Source: Lacticaseibacillus pabuli | GTDB lineage: Bacteria > Bacillota > Bacilli > Lactobacillales > Lactobacillaceae | NCBI RefSeq assembly: GCF_028736235.1 | Contig: NZ_CP117884.1 | Span: 1-64,000, forward strand | Direction of reading: 5' to 3' | Length of the DNA: 64,000 nucleotides | Position numbers and translations under genes: made by a program | In this document: positions 43,111 through 52,075 of the stretch, one piece after another | How the letters are laid out: every line of letters starts with the position of its first letter | How positions within the stretch are numbered: position 1 is the first letter of the stretch | Notes under the pieces: model-generated | The model's input: only the letters and a program-made list of their open reading frames with translations | The model's database searches: none | Told to the model about the DNA's origin: nothing

Positions 43111-44469
43111 CTAGGCGCGTTTTACTTTGCGGTTGCGGTGAAAATATAACCACGTCATGAAGCCGAGGTAGATGACCCCGACGAGGAGCGACACGCGGGT
43201 TTCGGGGTTAAGCGCCATGAAAATTAGCGTTATCGCGAGAAAGGCCAGCGTAAGGTAATTAGTGTAGGGGGCAAATGGCATTTTAAACGGGTGATCCGCC
43301 ATCTTATCCGCGTGTACTTTGCGGAAATTAATTTCACTCAGCAGGATGACCACCCACGGCACCATGCCCGGGAGCACACTCGAGCTGTAGATGAGGACGA
43401 AGATGTTCCCTGCTCCTGGTGCAATGATTGGCAACAGCGCGTTCAGGATAACCCCAATGAGGATGCCGGCTCCGACGGTTACGACGGGGTAGAATGGGAC
43501 ACCATGCCGGTTCAGCTTGGTGAACGCACGCGGCAATTGCCCACTATCGGCAAGCGTGTAGATCATGCGGCTCGCCGAGTACGTACCGGAGTTGGCACCG
43601 GACAGGGCGGCGGTGATGACCACGAAGTTCACGAGGCCGGCCGCAAAAGTGATCCCAACTTTGGCAAAGGTCTGCACGAACGGCGAACCGAGGTTGCTGA
43701 GTTCGTTCCACGGGTAGACGGTCACGATGACGAAAATGGCCCCGACGTAGAAGATCAGGATGCGGCCGATGGTGTCCTTGACCGCTTTCACAATCGTTGG
43801 CCGTGGGTTTTCCGCTTCGCCCGCCGTAATCCCGAGCAATTCGACGCCCTGGTAGGAGCCGAGCACGATGGAGAGGGCGAACATGAAGCCTGATGCGCCG
43901 TGTGCAAAGAAGCCGCCATGGGACCAGAGATTGCTGAGGCCGATGGGATGCCCGCCGTTCCCGATGCCAAAGAAGATGAGGCCAAAGCCGGCGACAATCA
44001 TCAGGATAATGGTGACGACCTTGATGAGGGCAAACCAGAATTCGAGTTCACCAAACATGCGCACAGAAATCAGGTTGGCGAGGACCAAGACGGTGATGGC
44101 AATGAGTCCGGGCAGCCAGCTCGGCAGTTGCGGCCACCAGAATTCAAAGTACTGCCCAATCGCAATCATTTCAGACATGCCCACCACGATGAACTGGAAG
44201 ATATTACTCCAGGCGGTGAGGTAGCCGAAAACGGGATGGATGTACTCGCCTGCAAACTTGGCGAAGGAGCCCGTGTCAGGATCCACGTAGAGCATTTCGC
44301 CCAGCGCGCGCATGATGAGGTACAGGAAGATGCCCGCCAGCATGTACGCGAGCAGGACGGAGGGGCCGGTCCACTTAATCGTGGCATTGGCCCCCATAAA
44401 GAGCCCAACCCCGATTGTGCCGCCCAGAGCGATCATTTGCATGTGCCGTGCGCTGAGTTTCCGTTGCAT
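43111..44469 (-). CDS. Amino acid permease (APC/AAT family)
   Basis: 452 aa, twelve membrane helices. Consensus GGTIGVGLFMGANATIKWTGPS in helix 1 and RALGEM in helix 2 mark the amino-acid transporter (AAT) family (Lys/His/Ala/Ser-type permeases). Substrate cannot be read from sequence. Monocistronic with terminator. Confidence 0.88.
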   Translation of the reverse strand: MQRKLSARHMQMIALGGTIGVGLFMGANATIKWTGPSVLLAYMLAGIFLYLIMRALGEMLYVDPDTGSFAKFAGEYIHPVFGYLTAWSNIFQFIVVGMSEMIAIGQYFEFWWPQLPSWLPGLIAITVLVLANLISVRMFGELEFWFALIKVVTIILMIVAGFGLIFFGIGNGGHPIGLSNLWSHGGFFAHGASGFMFALSIVLGSYQGVELLGITAGEAENPRPTIVKAVKDTIGRILIFYVGAIFVIVTVYPWNELSNLGSPFVQTFAKVGITFAAGLVNFVVITAALSGANSGTYSASRMIYTLADSGQLPRAFTKLNRHGVPFYPVVTVGAGILIGVILNALLPIIAPGAGNIFVLIYSSSVLPGMVPWVVILLSEINFRKVHADKMADHPFKMPFAPYTNYLTLAFLAITLIFMALNPETRVSLLVGVIYLGFMTWLYFHRNRKVKRA

Positions 44470-44776
44470 ACTGTGTCGTCACCATCCATTCCGATTTTGG
44501 GCGCCGCAGCGCCGCGATAGGAACCATGATAACAGTCATCACGTTTTCTGTAAACACTCGTTCTTGTTTCGTGAACATACCGTGGATTCGAGAGTGGCGG
44601 GCTGACGGGTGCCAAGCTTATATTCGGCAGCGGCCAGATAATTGTCCGCACGGTGAGCAGACGGCAGTATAATTAAATTAATCAAGTTATGGAAACGGTT
44701 GATTGGGACACAGGTGGTTGTTGCGCAGTTAGATGACTGTCGTGCCGGGTATGGGTGTTCAATGGAGGCGTAATAA
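44470..44776. other. Intergenic gap, divergent promoters
   Basis: 307 bp between the permease and the 64-aa gene. TATAAT at 44668-44673 is a likely -10 for the latter; TGGAAACGGTTGAT at about 44690 resembles a cre site with two mismatches. Nothing else seen. Confidence 0.4.
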
Positions 44777-44971
44777 ATGCTAGACTTTTTCTTTGCAGCG
44801 CTCTTGATTGTGCTTGGGATTTACCAGATATACGCATCATGGCGCGAGTTGAAGTTCTTGCGAACCAAGGCGGGGAAAGATACTTCGCCGTTTATGCTCA
44901 TTGCGCTGTGGAGCGGGTTTCTCATTGGTGTGGCCCTAATTGTTTTCGGTATTTCTTATTTCTTTCAGTAA
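44777..44971 (+). CDS. Small two-helix membrane protein
   Basis: 64 aa: helix 1 FFFAALLIVLGIYQIYA, a basic loop (WRELKFLRTKAGKD), helix 2 LIALWSGFLIGVALIVFGI. Ribosome binding site GGAGG before the ATG and a strong terminator behind support expression. Function unknown. Confidence 0.7.
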   Translation: MLDFFFAALLIVLGIYQIYASWRELKFLRTKAGKDTSPFMLIALWSGFLIGVALIVFGISYFFQ

Positions 44972-44991
44972 CCGCATGTGACGGGACAGTC

Positions 44992-45034
44992 AAACAGGCC
45001 CAGTTGCCGTTGATAGCAACTGGACCTGTTTTTT
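44992..45034. terminator. Bidirectional terminator
   Basis: 16-position stem AAACAGGCCCAGTTGC with GCAACTGGACCTGTTT, T run both ways. Confidence 0.9.
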
Positions 45035-45049
45035 GCTGGTTATTGACAA

Positions 45050-46351
45050 TTATTCTGCTTCAGCGGCACTACCAGCGACTTCCTTGTCAGCGTCTGCGTG
45101 GTTTCGCTTGGCGTCGGCGTGTTGGATGGCGGCCTTAATATCGACCGGATGCCCTTCCTTCATGAGATCGTGGTATTCAGCGGTTGCGGTGAAGAGCAGA
45201 TCGGATGCGGAGTTAACGGCGGTTTCAACGGAATCCTGGATGACCCCGATGATGAAACCAATCGCAACGACTTGCATGGCAATGTCATTGTTAATCCCAA
45301 ACAGGCTCGCGGCCATTGGAATTAAGAGGAGTGACCCACCGGCGATGCCTGATGAACCCGTCGCGGAAACGGCGCTCAGGATGCACAGGAGCAGTGCAAG
45401 TGGGAAGGAGACGTGGATGCCGAGGGTGTTGGCCGCGGCCAGCGTCATGATGGACACGGTAATCGCAGCACCACCAGAGTTGGCAGTTCCGCCCAGCGCG
45501 ATGGATACGGCGTAGGATTTTTCGTTGAGGCCGAGGTCTTCGCAGGCCTGCATGTTAACGGGGATGTTAACGGCAGAGGAGCGGGTGAAGAAGGCGGGGA
45601 TGCCGGAGACTTTCAGGGTCCAGAGCACCAATGGGAATGGGTTCTGGTGGGTCATCAGCCATACCATGAAGGAGTAAATCACGAGGTAGGTAAAGACCAT
45701 GGTCCCGACAAGCAGGAGCACCAGCTGACCATAACGGGCAATCCCGGCGAAACCGGTCGTTGCGATGGAGTTGTGCAGCAGGCCGATGATCCCGAATGGG
45801 GCGAATTCGATGATGAATTGGGCGGTCATTTCAATCGTGTGGGAGAAATCGTTAATGACTTGCTTGGTCCCAGCCTTTGCGTTGCGAAGCCCGAAACCGA
45901 TAATCAGACCCCAGAAGAGGATGGTCAGGTAGCTCGCGTTAACCAGGGCAGCGATGGGGTTGCTGACGGCGTTGGTGAGCAGGTCGGTGATGACCTTACC
46001 CAGATCCTGTGGGGCACCAGAAGCGACTTTTGCGGCCGTTGGGAACAACAGGTGCACCTTGAAGATGTAGGATGCACCCACGGCGGCCAAGGCGGCGACG
46101 AGGGTAGCAGCGATGTACATCGTCACAACGGAGCTAAAGTGGTTTTTAGCACCAGATTCGTATTTGGAGACTGCCGATAAAATCAGCATGAAGACCAGCA
46201 GTGGCGCGATGGCCTTCAGGGCGCCAACGAACAGCTCACCCATGATGTTGATGGCAGTGACTGAAGGGAGCGTGACACCTAGGATGACACCGATGACGAT
46301 ACCAACTAGGATGCGTTTAATTAATGGAATATTGCGATAACGCTGAAACAT
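45050..46351 (-). CDS. sstT: Serine/threonine Na+ symporter SstT
   Basis: 433 aa dicarboxylate/amino acid:cation symporter. Helical hairpin sequences SSAVNIPVNMQACEDLGL and SGIAGGSLLLIPMAASLFG are specific for SstT; GTANSGGAAITVSIM is the TM7 region. Length slightly above usual through a C-terminal Ala/Glu/Asp tail. Two copies of an operator-like motif precede it. Confidence 0.93.
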   Translation of the reverse strand: MFQRYRNIPLIKRILVGIVIGVILGVTLPSVTAINIMGELFVGALKAIAPLLVFMLILSAVSKYESGAKNHFSSVVTMYIAATLVAALAAVGASYIFKVHLLFPTAAKVASGAPQDLGKVITDLLTNAVSNPIAALVNASYLTILFWGLIIGFGLRNAKAGTKQVINDFSHTIEMTAQFIIEFAPFGIIGLLHNSIATTGFAGIARYGQLVLLLVGTMVFTYLVIYSFMVWLMTHQNPFPLVLWTLKVSGIPAFFTRSSAVNIPVNMQACEDLGLNEKSYAVSIALGGTANSGGAAITVSIMTLAAANTLGIHVSFPLALLLCILSAVSATGSSGIAGGSLLLIPMAASLFGINNDIAMQVVAIGFIIGVIQDSVETAVNSASDLLFTATAEYHDLMKEGHPVDIKAAIQHADAKRNHADADKEVAGSAAEAE

Positions 46352-46374
46352 ATAATCCCCTCCAGTGGGTTCGT

Positions 46375-46432
46375 GTTGACGTTTCGTTAACGACTGTTTC
46401 TGTATAGTGAAATATGTTGACGAAACGTAAAC
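46375..46432. promoter_or_regulatory. Paired operator-like motifs upstream of sstT
   Basis: GTTGACGTTTCGTTAAC (46375-46391) and GTTGACGAAACGTAAAC (46416-46432): the second is close to the reverse complement of the first, so they form a 17-bp motif in inverted array over the promoter area. Confidence 0.5.
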
Positions 46433-46544
46433 ATGTGTATTTGGTATATGAGCATTATGGCATATCCATGTGATTTTGCAAGGGGTAAATTAATAAATAT
46501 TTTATGAATACGTTTTCGTTGCGGTATCCCGCCTAAATTTGCGC

Positions 46545-46586
46545 AAAAAAATAGGACCTAGCTCCGGTTAGCGAAGTCACGTCCTG
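46545..46586 (-). terminator. Terminator after the EIIB gene
   Basis: Minus strand AGGAC (46582-46586 reversed) with GTCCT enclosing a CTAACC...TAG stem, followed by seven T. Confidence 0.65.
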
Positions 46587-46613
46587 ATTGACCCAGATGG
46601 TGTTGGCCCGTGT

Positions 46614-46919
46614 TTAGTTGAGACCTTTTTCCTTGATAATCTTTTCGACGTTATCATACACGGGCTTGGCCATTGCTGGCATGCGGTACAAAATAGCACC
46701 GGCGTCAACAACGGGGATGGCTGGCTTAAACTTCATGTCAGTCTTGGCAATCTGCGCGTAGATGTCGTAATCCTTAATCATGGTGGCGGTGACGTCTTTC
46801 ACCATCATGGCATCACAATGTACATCGTATCCGCGACTCTTCATTTCCTTTTCCAGGGCATCTTTAATCTGATGGCTGGCGTTAATACCGGCACCACACG
46901 CTGCAAGAATCTTGATCAT
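46614..46919 (-). CDS. PTS EIIB, galactitol type
   Basis: 101 aa phosphocarrier. Phospho-Cys8 in AACGAGINAS, the GatB-type loop. Takes phosphate from EIIA and gives it to the sugar on EIIC. Directly downstream of EIIA (21 bp). No EIIC gene is present in the cluster. Confidence 0.87.
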   Translation of the reverse strand: MIKILAACGAGINASHQIKDALEKEMKSRGYDVHCDAMMVKDVTATMIKDYDIYAQIAKTDMKFKPAIPVVDAGAILYRMPAMAKPVYDNVEKIIKEKGLN

Positions 46920-46940
46920 GACTGCTTACCTCCTCAGGCA

Positions 46941-47438
46941 TTAGTCTTGGGAAAAATACGTCGACAGTAGCGAGTAAATCGTAGCACGATTCGTTTCATT
47001 AAAGAAGGCCGTCAGCTGCTTGGTAGGCGTGGTCGTGATGAGATCCATGACTTGTGCCAGAATATTCGTCTGACTGTCGAGTTCGTCGTTTAACAGCATG
47101 AAGAGATACGAAACCGGCAATTGCACGCTGGGATCAATCATGTTGCCAAACATGACGGGATGCATCAACTTAATAGGAACAATCATGCGGGTGTTCACAA
47201 ATTCAGCCTCGGTATGCGGCACCGCCACGTTAGGATAATCGGAGTTGAGAACCGACAAGTCAATGCCTGTGGGGTAGTCGTGCTCACGGGCTAAAAGGGC
47301 TTGAGCAAAGCCGGGCTTAACGGCCTTAAGTTGGTGGAGCTGTGCTGCGACCTCCTGAAAAATTGCGGCTTGTGAGGTTTGATTGGTGACGAATACCGCG
47401 TCTGGATGAAACAGTTCATGACTGACTGGAATGGACAT
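46941..47438 (-). CDS. PTS EIIA, galactitol/fructose superfamily
   Basis: 165 aa. Phospho-His75 in NVAVPHTEAEF; C-terminal helical pair conserved. GatA-like. With the EIIB it forms a two-gene operon diverging from lacR-lacABC, so the transported sugar probably enters the tagatose-6-phosphate route (galactose, lactose or galactitol). ATG after GGAGG. Confidence 0.87.
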   Translation of the reverse strand: MSIPVSHELFHPDAVFVTNQTSQAAIFQEVAAQLHQLKAVKPGFAQALLAREHDYPTGIDLSVLNSDYPNVAVPHTEAEFVNTRMIVPIKLMHPVMFGNMIDPSVQLPVSYLFMLLNDELDSQTNILAQVMDLITTTPTKQLTAFFNETNRATIYSLLSTYFSQD

Positions 47439-47462
47439 TCGCTCCGCCTCCCGTTGATTTAT

Positions 47463-47654
47463 GTTCGTTTGTGTTCACCAAATCACATTATTAATTATAT
47501 ACAACCGCTTTCATTCTTTCAAGAAAGGAAATCCAGTTTTTTGAGGCTACAATGCGGGTTCCGCAATTATCCAGGCCCAGTGCTTGACAGAGCTTTCACC
47601 CGGCGGTAATATACGTGTGTACCCCAAAAGTGAACAATATTAAACAAAACTGAA
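47463..47654. promoter_or_regulatory. Divergent promoters between EIIA and lacR
   Basis: Minus: TTGAAA (47517-47522 reversed), 17-bp spacer, TATAAT (47494-47499 reversed), with a TGAAAGCGG cre-like core in the spacer. Plus: TTGACA (47584-47589), 17-bp spacer, TAATAT (47607-47612). GTTCGTTTGTGTTCAC (47463-47478) and GTGAACAATATTAAAC (about 47629-47644) are likely LacR operators near each start. Confidence 0.65.
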
Positions 47655-47674
47655 CCTGCGGAGGTGATGCAGAG

Positions 47675-48445
47675 GTGCTCAAGAGACAACGACTTTTAAC
47701 CATTAGAAACCTAGTCGATCGCAAAGGAATCGTGACTGTTAACGAGATTGGCCAAGAATTGAATGTTTCTACCATGACAGTTCGACGTGACCTGGCTGAA
47801 CTCGCCGAAAAGAACGCGGTGATTCGTGTTCACGGCGGTGCCCAGAGTCCACGCCTCGCGCAAAACCAAGCGCAGGAACTGTCTCGACTTGAAAAGCGCG
47901 AACTGCATGTTGATGAAAAGAGACAAGTAGCCGCGAGTGCAGCAGCATTAGTTGAGGAAGGCGACACGATATTCATCGGCCCGGGGACAACGAATGAATT
48001 CATCGCCGACTACGTGATGCTACCGGAGTTACGGGTGGTCACCAACAGCCTGCCAGTATTTGACAGCTTTAAGAGCAAGGCGGATCGCTACGAGCTCTTG
48101 CTTGTCGGTGGGGCTTACCGTGAACGCAGTGGTGCGTTCATCGGTAACCTAGCCGTTGAAATGCTGGAGAAGCTGCGTATGACAAAGGCGTTTGTTTCTG
48201 CCAACGGTGTTTGCGACAACATCGTCAGCAATGCGAATGCGGATGAAGGTCAGGTTCAGCGGCTTGCTTTGAACAACGCCCGCCAGCGGTACATTGTGGC
48301 TGACCACACGAAGCTAGATACGGAAGACTTTTACGGCTTCTATAACCTAGCGGATGTGGACGCATTGATTACTGACAAGGGTATCGATGAGGACCAGCGC
48401 GGCACTTACGCGAAGCTGACCCAAATCATTACTGAAGTTAACTAA
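47675..48445 (+). CDS. lacR: DeoR-family repressor LacR
   Basis: 256 aa. N-terminal winged helix RQRLLTIRNLVDRKGIVTVN, VSTMTVRRDL, then the DeoR effector domain with GPGTTNEFI and VVTNSLPVF. LacR is released by tagatose-6-phosphate and controls PTS and lacABCD genes; context fits. Divergent from EIIA. Confidence 0.9.
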   Translation: MLKRQRLLTIRNLVDRKGIVTVNEIGQELNVSTMTVRRDLAELAEKNAVIRVHGGAQSPRLAQNQAQELSRLEKRELHVDEKRQVAASAAALVEEGDTIFIGPGTTNEFIADYVMLPELRVVTNSLPVFDSFKSKADRYELLLVGGAYRERSGAFIGNLAVEMLEKLRMTKAFVSANGVCDNIVSNANADEGQVQRLALNNARQRYIVADHTKLDTEDFYGFYNLADVDALITDKGIDEDQRGTYAKLTQIITEVN

Positions 48446-48466
48446 TATATAAAGGAGATTTACACC

Positions 48467-48895
48467 ATGGATGTTGTTATTGGTTCTGACAAAGACGGAT
48501 TTGAACTCAAGGAAAAGGTTAAGCAGTACCTTCAAGACCACAACTACAATGTGATTGATGTGTCTGAAAAGCCTGCAGAAGACTTCGTTGAATCTTCCCT
48601 TGCAGTTACCAAGAAAGTGCTTGATAGCGGCATTAAGAAGGCCGTCATGTTTGACGAATATGGTGTTGGTTCCGCGATGGCCAGCAACAAGGTCAAGGGC
48701 ATGGTGACAGCGAACGTTAACGAAGAACGCACTGCTCACATGACCGCCATGCACAATGGTGCGAAGGCCATTGCACTGGGTTCTGGCATCGTTGCTGAAA
48801 AACTGGCATACAACATTGTTCAGCATTACCTCGACACCGAGTACGCTGGCGGCCGTCACGTGGTTCGTCTCGATATGCTCGAAAAAATGATCTAA
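48467..48895 (+). CDS. lacA: Galactose-6-phosphate isomerase subunit LacA
   Basis: 142 aa, RpiB/LacA fold. [20 protein letters not shown] at the N-terminus. Forms a heteromultimer with LacB and converts galactose-6-phosphate to tagatose-6-phosphate. AAGGAG before ATG. Confidence 0.94.
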   Translation: MDVVIGSDKDGFELKEKVKQYLQDHNYNVIDVSEKPAEDFVESSLAVTKKVLDSGIKKAVMFDEYGVGSAMASNKVKGMVTANVNEERTAHMTAMHNGAKAIALGSGIVAEKLAYNIVQHYLDTEYAGGRHVVRLDMLEKMI

Positions 48896-48967
48896 TGCCA
48901 TTGCGGGTAACCGCAATACCGCATTGTTAATTGAGACATTTATATTTGTTAATTGGAGGAACAATCA

Positions 48968-49543
48968 ATGCTTGAAAATGACATGCCACAACCAGAATTT
49001 GTAGATCCTAAAATTGATAAGAAGACCGTTATTTCGCTGGGGAATGACCATATCGTCACATCCCTGAAGATGCTGGTTTCCGACCATCTGAAGGCTGAAG
49101 GCTACCAGGTGATTGATGAAGGTACCCACGACAACACCCGGACGCACTACCCAATCTACGGCAAGCGCGTTGCTGAAGATGTTGCGGATGGCCGCGCTGA
49201 TCTCGGGATTGTCCTTTGTGGGACCGGGATTGGTGTCTCCACCGCTGCGGACAAGAACGAAGGCATTCGTGCCGCAATGGTCGGCGACCTGGCTCAGGCC
49301 GTTTACGCCCGCGAAGAGCTGAACGCTAACGTGCTCGGCTTTGGTGGGATTGTCTTGGGCCGCGACTTTGTCTTTGACATCGTCGACGCTTACCTGAACG
49401 CCTCTTACAAGCCAAGCGACGCAAACAAGAAGTTGATCGACAAGATCGACCACATCGCAAAGCCAAATCCTGAACAGAAGGATAACCCACACTTCTTTGA
49501 CGAAGAAAACAAGAAGTGGGCCGAGGGTGTTTACCACGACTAA
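48968..49543 (+). CDS. lacB: Galactose-6-phosphate isomerase subunit LacB
   Basis: 191 aa from ATG 48968 after GGAGGA (an in-frame earlier start overlaps that site). Catalytic Cys region [19 protein letters not shown], typical LacB; ends AEGVYHD. N-terminal 20 residues are an extension relative to many LacB. Confidence 0.94.
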   Translation: MLENDMPQPEFVDPKIDKKTVISLGNDHIVTSLKMLVSDHLKAEGYQVIDEGTHDNTRTHYPIYGKRVAEDVADGRADLGIVLCGTGIGVSTAADKNEGIRAAMVGDLAQAVYAREELNANVLGFGGIVLGRDFVFDIVDAYLNASYKPSDANKKLIDKIDHIAKPNPEQKDNPHFFDEENKKWAEGVYHD

Positions 49544-49612
49544 TTAACGCAAATACACCAAGTGACTAAATCCCCTAGTCGAGGCGCAATCCCCGCCAGT
49601 GGTGCAATTTGT

Positions 49613-49649
49613 TGCCAGAAACGGGTCTTGCCGTTTCTGGCATTTTTTT
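49613..49649 (+). terminator. Strong terminator hairpin between lacB and lacC
   Basis: 12-bp perfect stem TGCCAGAAACGG/CCGTTTCTGGCA, loop GTCTTG, then seven T (49643-49649), 12 bp before the lacC ribosome binding site. Confidence 0.85.
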
Positions 49650-49677
49650 GGAAATCTTTTTGGAGGAAGAAGAACCA

Positions 49678-50622
49678 ATGACAATTTTGGCTGTAACGAT
49701 GAACCCATCCATTGACGTCCAGTACCCACTGGATCACTTGCAACTCGACGATGTAAACCGTGTCACCACGGTGCGCAAGACGGCCGGTGGTAAGGGCCTG
49801 AATGTTGCCCGTGTGCTGCATTGTTTGAATCATCCCCTGATTGCGACCGGCGTGCTGTGTGGTTACTTTGGTCAGTATCTCCAGAGCCGCCTCGAAGCGG
49901 ATGGCATCAGGGGTGACTTTGCGCAGATTGATGGTGAGACGCGCTCCTGCATTGCCATTTTGCACGACGGGGGCCAGCAGACGGAGGTCCTGGAAAAGGG
50001 GCCAACCCTGACGGCGGATGACGCGGCAGGGTTTCTCGACCATTATCGCGGGCTACTGAAGAAGGTTGACCTCGTCACCATATCAGGTAGTTTGCCAGGT
50101 GGGTTGCCAACGGATTTCTACGCCCAGATGGTGCACATTGGTCATGAAAATGGCGTCCCCGTGTTCCTGGATGCGTCCGGCGCGGCGTTGCGGGCGGCTC
50201 TTGAGGCGGACGACAAGCCTGACCTGATTAAACCTAACGATGAGGAACTCGGCGCGCTGATTGGCGAAACCGTTGACCGCACCGACCTAGCGCGCATGCA
50301 GCAACAGTTGCAGAACCCCCTCTTTGATGGCGTGGACTGGATTGTGGTCTCGCTAGGTAGCAAGGGCGCCTTTGCCAAGCACGGGGATGGCGACTTTTAC
50401 CAGGCGGCTATCCAGAAGATTGACGTCGTGAACCCCGTTGGCTCGGGGGATTCGACGCTCGCGGGTCTGGCCTACGCCACGGACCGGCACGAGGCGGCCG
50501 CAGACGTGTTGCAGACCGCGATGACGTGCGGCATGTTGAATACTTCGGAAGCGAAGACCGGCTTTGTGAATCCGGACCGCTTCGATGATTACCATGCGAA
50601 AGTGACGGTCACTAAATTCTAG
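49678..50622 (+). CDS. lacC: Tagatose-6-phosphate kinase LacC
   Basis: 314 aa, PfkB family. GGKGLNVARV near residue 40 and the ATP site NPVGSGDSTLAG with catalytic Asp. ATG 49678 after GGAGGAAG. Makes tagatose-1,6-bisphosphate. The aldolase LacD, normally next, is absent. Confidence 0.93.
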   Translation: MTILAVTMNPSIDVQYPLDHLQLDDVNRVTTVRKTAGGKGLNVARVLHCLNHPLIATGVLCGYFGQYLQSRLEADGIRGDFAQIDGETRSCIAILHDGGQQTEVLEKGPTLTADDAAGFLDHYRGLLKKVDLVTISGSLPGGLPTDFYAQMVHIGHENGVPVFLDASGAALRAALEADDKPDLIKPNDEELGALIGETVDRTDLARMQQQLQNPLFDGVDWIVVSLGSKGAFAKHGDGDFYQAAIQKIDVVNPVGSGDSTLAGLAYATDRHEAAADVLQTAMTCGMLNTSEAKTGFVNPDRFDDYHAKVTVTKF

Positions 50623-50640
50623 CGGCCGTCTATCAAAAAT

Positions 50641-50689
50641 GTGTCCCGTTGATACTGCTTGTATACAGTATCAACGGGACACGTTTTTT
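50641..50689. terminator. Bidirectional terminator after lacC
   Basis: Perfect 17-bp stem (50641-50657 with 50666-50682), then GTTTTTT. Confidence 0.95.
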
Positions 50690-50692
50690 AGC

Positions 50693-51199
50693 TTAGATTT
50701 CCCTCTGCTGCCAATCTTTAGGAATCGATGCAATTTGATCATAGTGATGCTGCAAGTCCTCTGGGTCGTTAAGCTGCAGGTTGTGTTGTTGTGCGAAGTC
50801 AAACAGCTGCGGGATGAAGTCGAAGGTCGGCAAGGTGACGTAATAGTGTGAGCCGTCCCGAACCTGGAAGGCGATGACGGCCCGGTATAAGGTTTCAATG
50901 GGGAACAGCATCATTTTGCTGTAAAACCGCCATGATTTTGAACCGACCGTGATGTCCTTCAGGTCGACTAAATCAATCTGGAATCGCTCGCCCTTTGCGT
51001 TGGTAAACCGGATGGCATCCCCGTCAAAATCAACGGTGCTGGGTTTGATTTTGTGATAGTCCCGGTCGCGGACGGACATGACAAGCCAGCTTTGCGGAAA
51101 TTTGAGGTCTTCAAGATGGATGTCGGCGGGTACGAGACTAATGTGTAATTGATCTTTCAGCGAATCATTTGGATTCAATTGAAACTTAGGCAACATCAT
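50693..51199 (-). CDS. Hypothetical protein, 168 aa
   Basis: Starts at ATG 51199 (MMLPKFQLN), nine bases after GGGAG. Mixed alpha/beta with paired strands (VDFDGDAIRFTNAKGERFQI, YYVTLPTFDFI); looks like a small PH-like or GRAM-like domain, but I do not recognise a family. No membrane segment. Monocistronic, opposite to the LytTR-regulated gene at 51441. Confidence 0.65.
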   Translation of the reverse strand: MMLPKFQLNPNDSLKDQLHISLVPADIHLEDLKFPQSWLVMSVRDRDYHKIKPSTVDFDGDAIRFTNAKGERFQIDLVDLKDITVGSKSWRFYSKMMLFPIETLYRAVIAFQVRDGSHYYVTLPTFDFIPQLFDFAQQHNLQLNDPEDLQHHYDQIASIPKDWQQREI

Positions 51200-51339
51200 A
51201 CCAAGGACTCCCTTCAAGCAAATGGGCCAAATCTGAATAACGTGCTTAACCGCCGCAAAGTGCTGTTAAACTGCCATCGTTATCGGTTAACATAACTATA
51301 AACCGCTTTCAATAAAATGCAAGCTAATCGAATCATTCG

Positions 51340-51405
51340 ACGCTTAGCGCGAAAATGACGACGTTTAGCCAATTTTCGTCGCGGCAGGCATTACTCCGGT
51401 ACACT
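51340..51405 (+). promoter_or_regulatory. LytTR-type direct repeats and promoter, site 1
   Basis: ACGCTTAGCG (51340-51349) and ACGTTTAGCC (51361-51370), 21 bp start to start; -10 TACACT at 51400-51405, 39 bp from the second repeat start. Same geometry as sites 2 and 3. Confidence 0.75.
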
Positions 51406-51440
51406 TTTAGTAGCGAAACCTACTGGATTGGAGAAGTGAC

Positions 51441-52019
51441 ATGGTTAGCAGCGAAGCGCGCAAACAAAATTGGCGGGGCCTTCTGGGCTTTACCACATTA
51501 ATGGTACTGGCAGTTATCGTGATTGCCTTGATTCACCGCGGCGATTACACCACGGATGGGCTCGCGGCACAGAACATGCCCGTGGTGAACCTACTGCGGA
51601 TGAATCATGCGGACTGGCAGACCTTGTTCACCGTGCCCCTGCGCGTATTGGGCTGGATGCCGATTATCATTCTATTGCTAGCCATTTTGCCGCTGCCCTG
51701 TGTATATGTCGCGCCAATGCTGGGGTACACACCCCTGATCAGCTATGCCTTCACGAGTGGTGCATATTCTGTGCAAACGCTGCTGCTGATGCTACCGGCA
51801 CTCATCCTCTACACGCTGGGGATGATGATTGCGACCACCAGCGCGCGTCAGGTGAGTCGAGTGGTCAACACGGCCGCGTGGCAAGATGCAGACGTCGATC
51901 TCGGTGATATTTGGGCGAGCGTGCGCGTGTACTGGCAATCCTACCGCCGCCAGATTCTGCCCCTGCTTGGACTAGCCGTTGCTTACGCGGCAATCGTTGG
52001 ATTGGTTGCAATCATTTAG
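51441..52019 (+). CDS. Membrane protein of the LytTR regulon
   Basis: 192 aa with about five hydrophobic helices (GFTTLMVLAVIVIALI, VLGWMPIIILLLAILPL, TLLLMLPALILYTLGMM, LLGLAVAYAAIVGLVAII). Not recognised; similar in form to small exporters or immunity proteins. Its promoter carries the shared direct repeats, so the response regulator at 52076 probably activates it. Confidence 0.65.
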   Translation: MVSSEARKQNWRGLLGFTTLMVLAVIVIALIHRGDYTTDGLAAQNMPVVNLLRMNHADWQTLFTVPLRVLGWMPIIILLLAILPLPCVYVAPMLGYTPLISYAFTSGAYSVQTLLLMLPALILYTLGMMIATTSARQVSRVVNTAAWQDADVDLGDIWASVRVYWQSYRRQILPLLGLAVAYAAIVGLVAII

Positions 52020-52024
52020 CATTA

Positions 52025-52072
52025 AACAAAGGCGAGGTCGCTGACATTCAGTCAACGGTCTCGCCTTTGTTA
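52025..52072. terminator. Bidirectional terminator
   Basis: 12-bp stem AACAAAGGCGAG/CTCGCCTTTGTT with T tails on both strands. Confidence 0.85.
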
Positions 52073-52075
52073 ATG

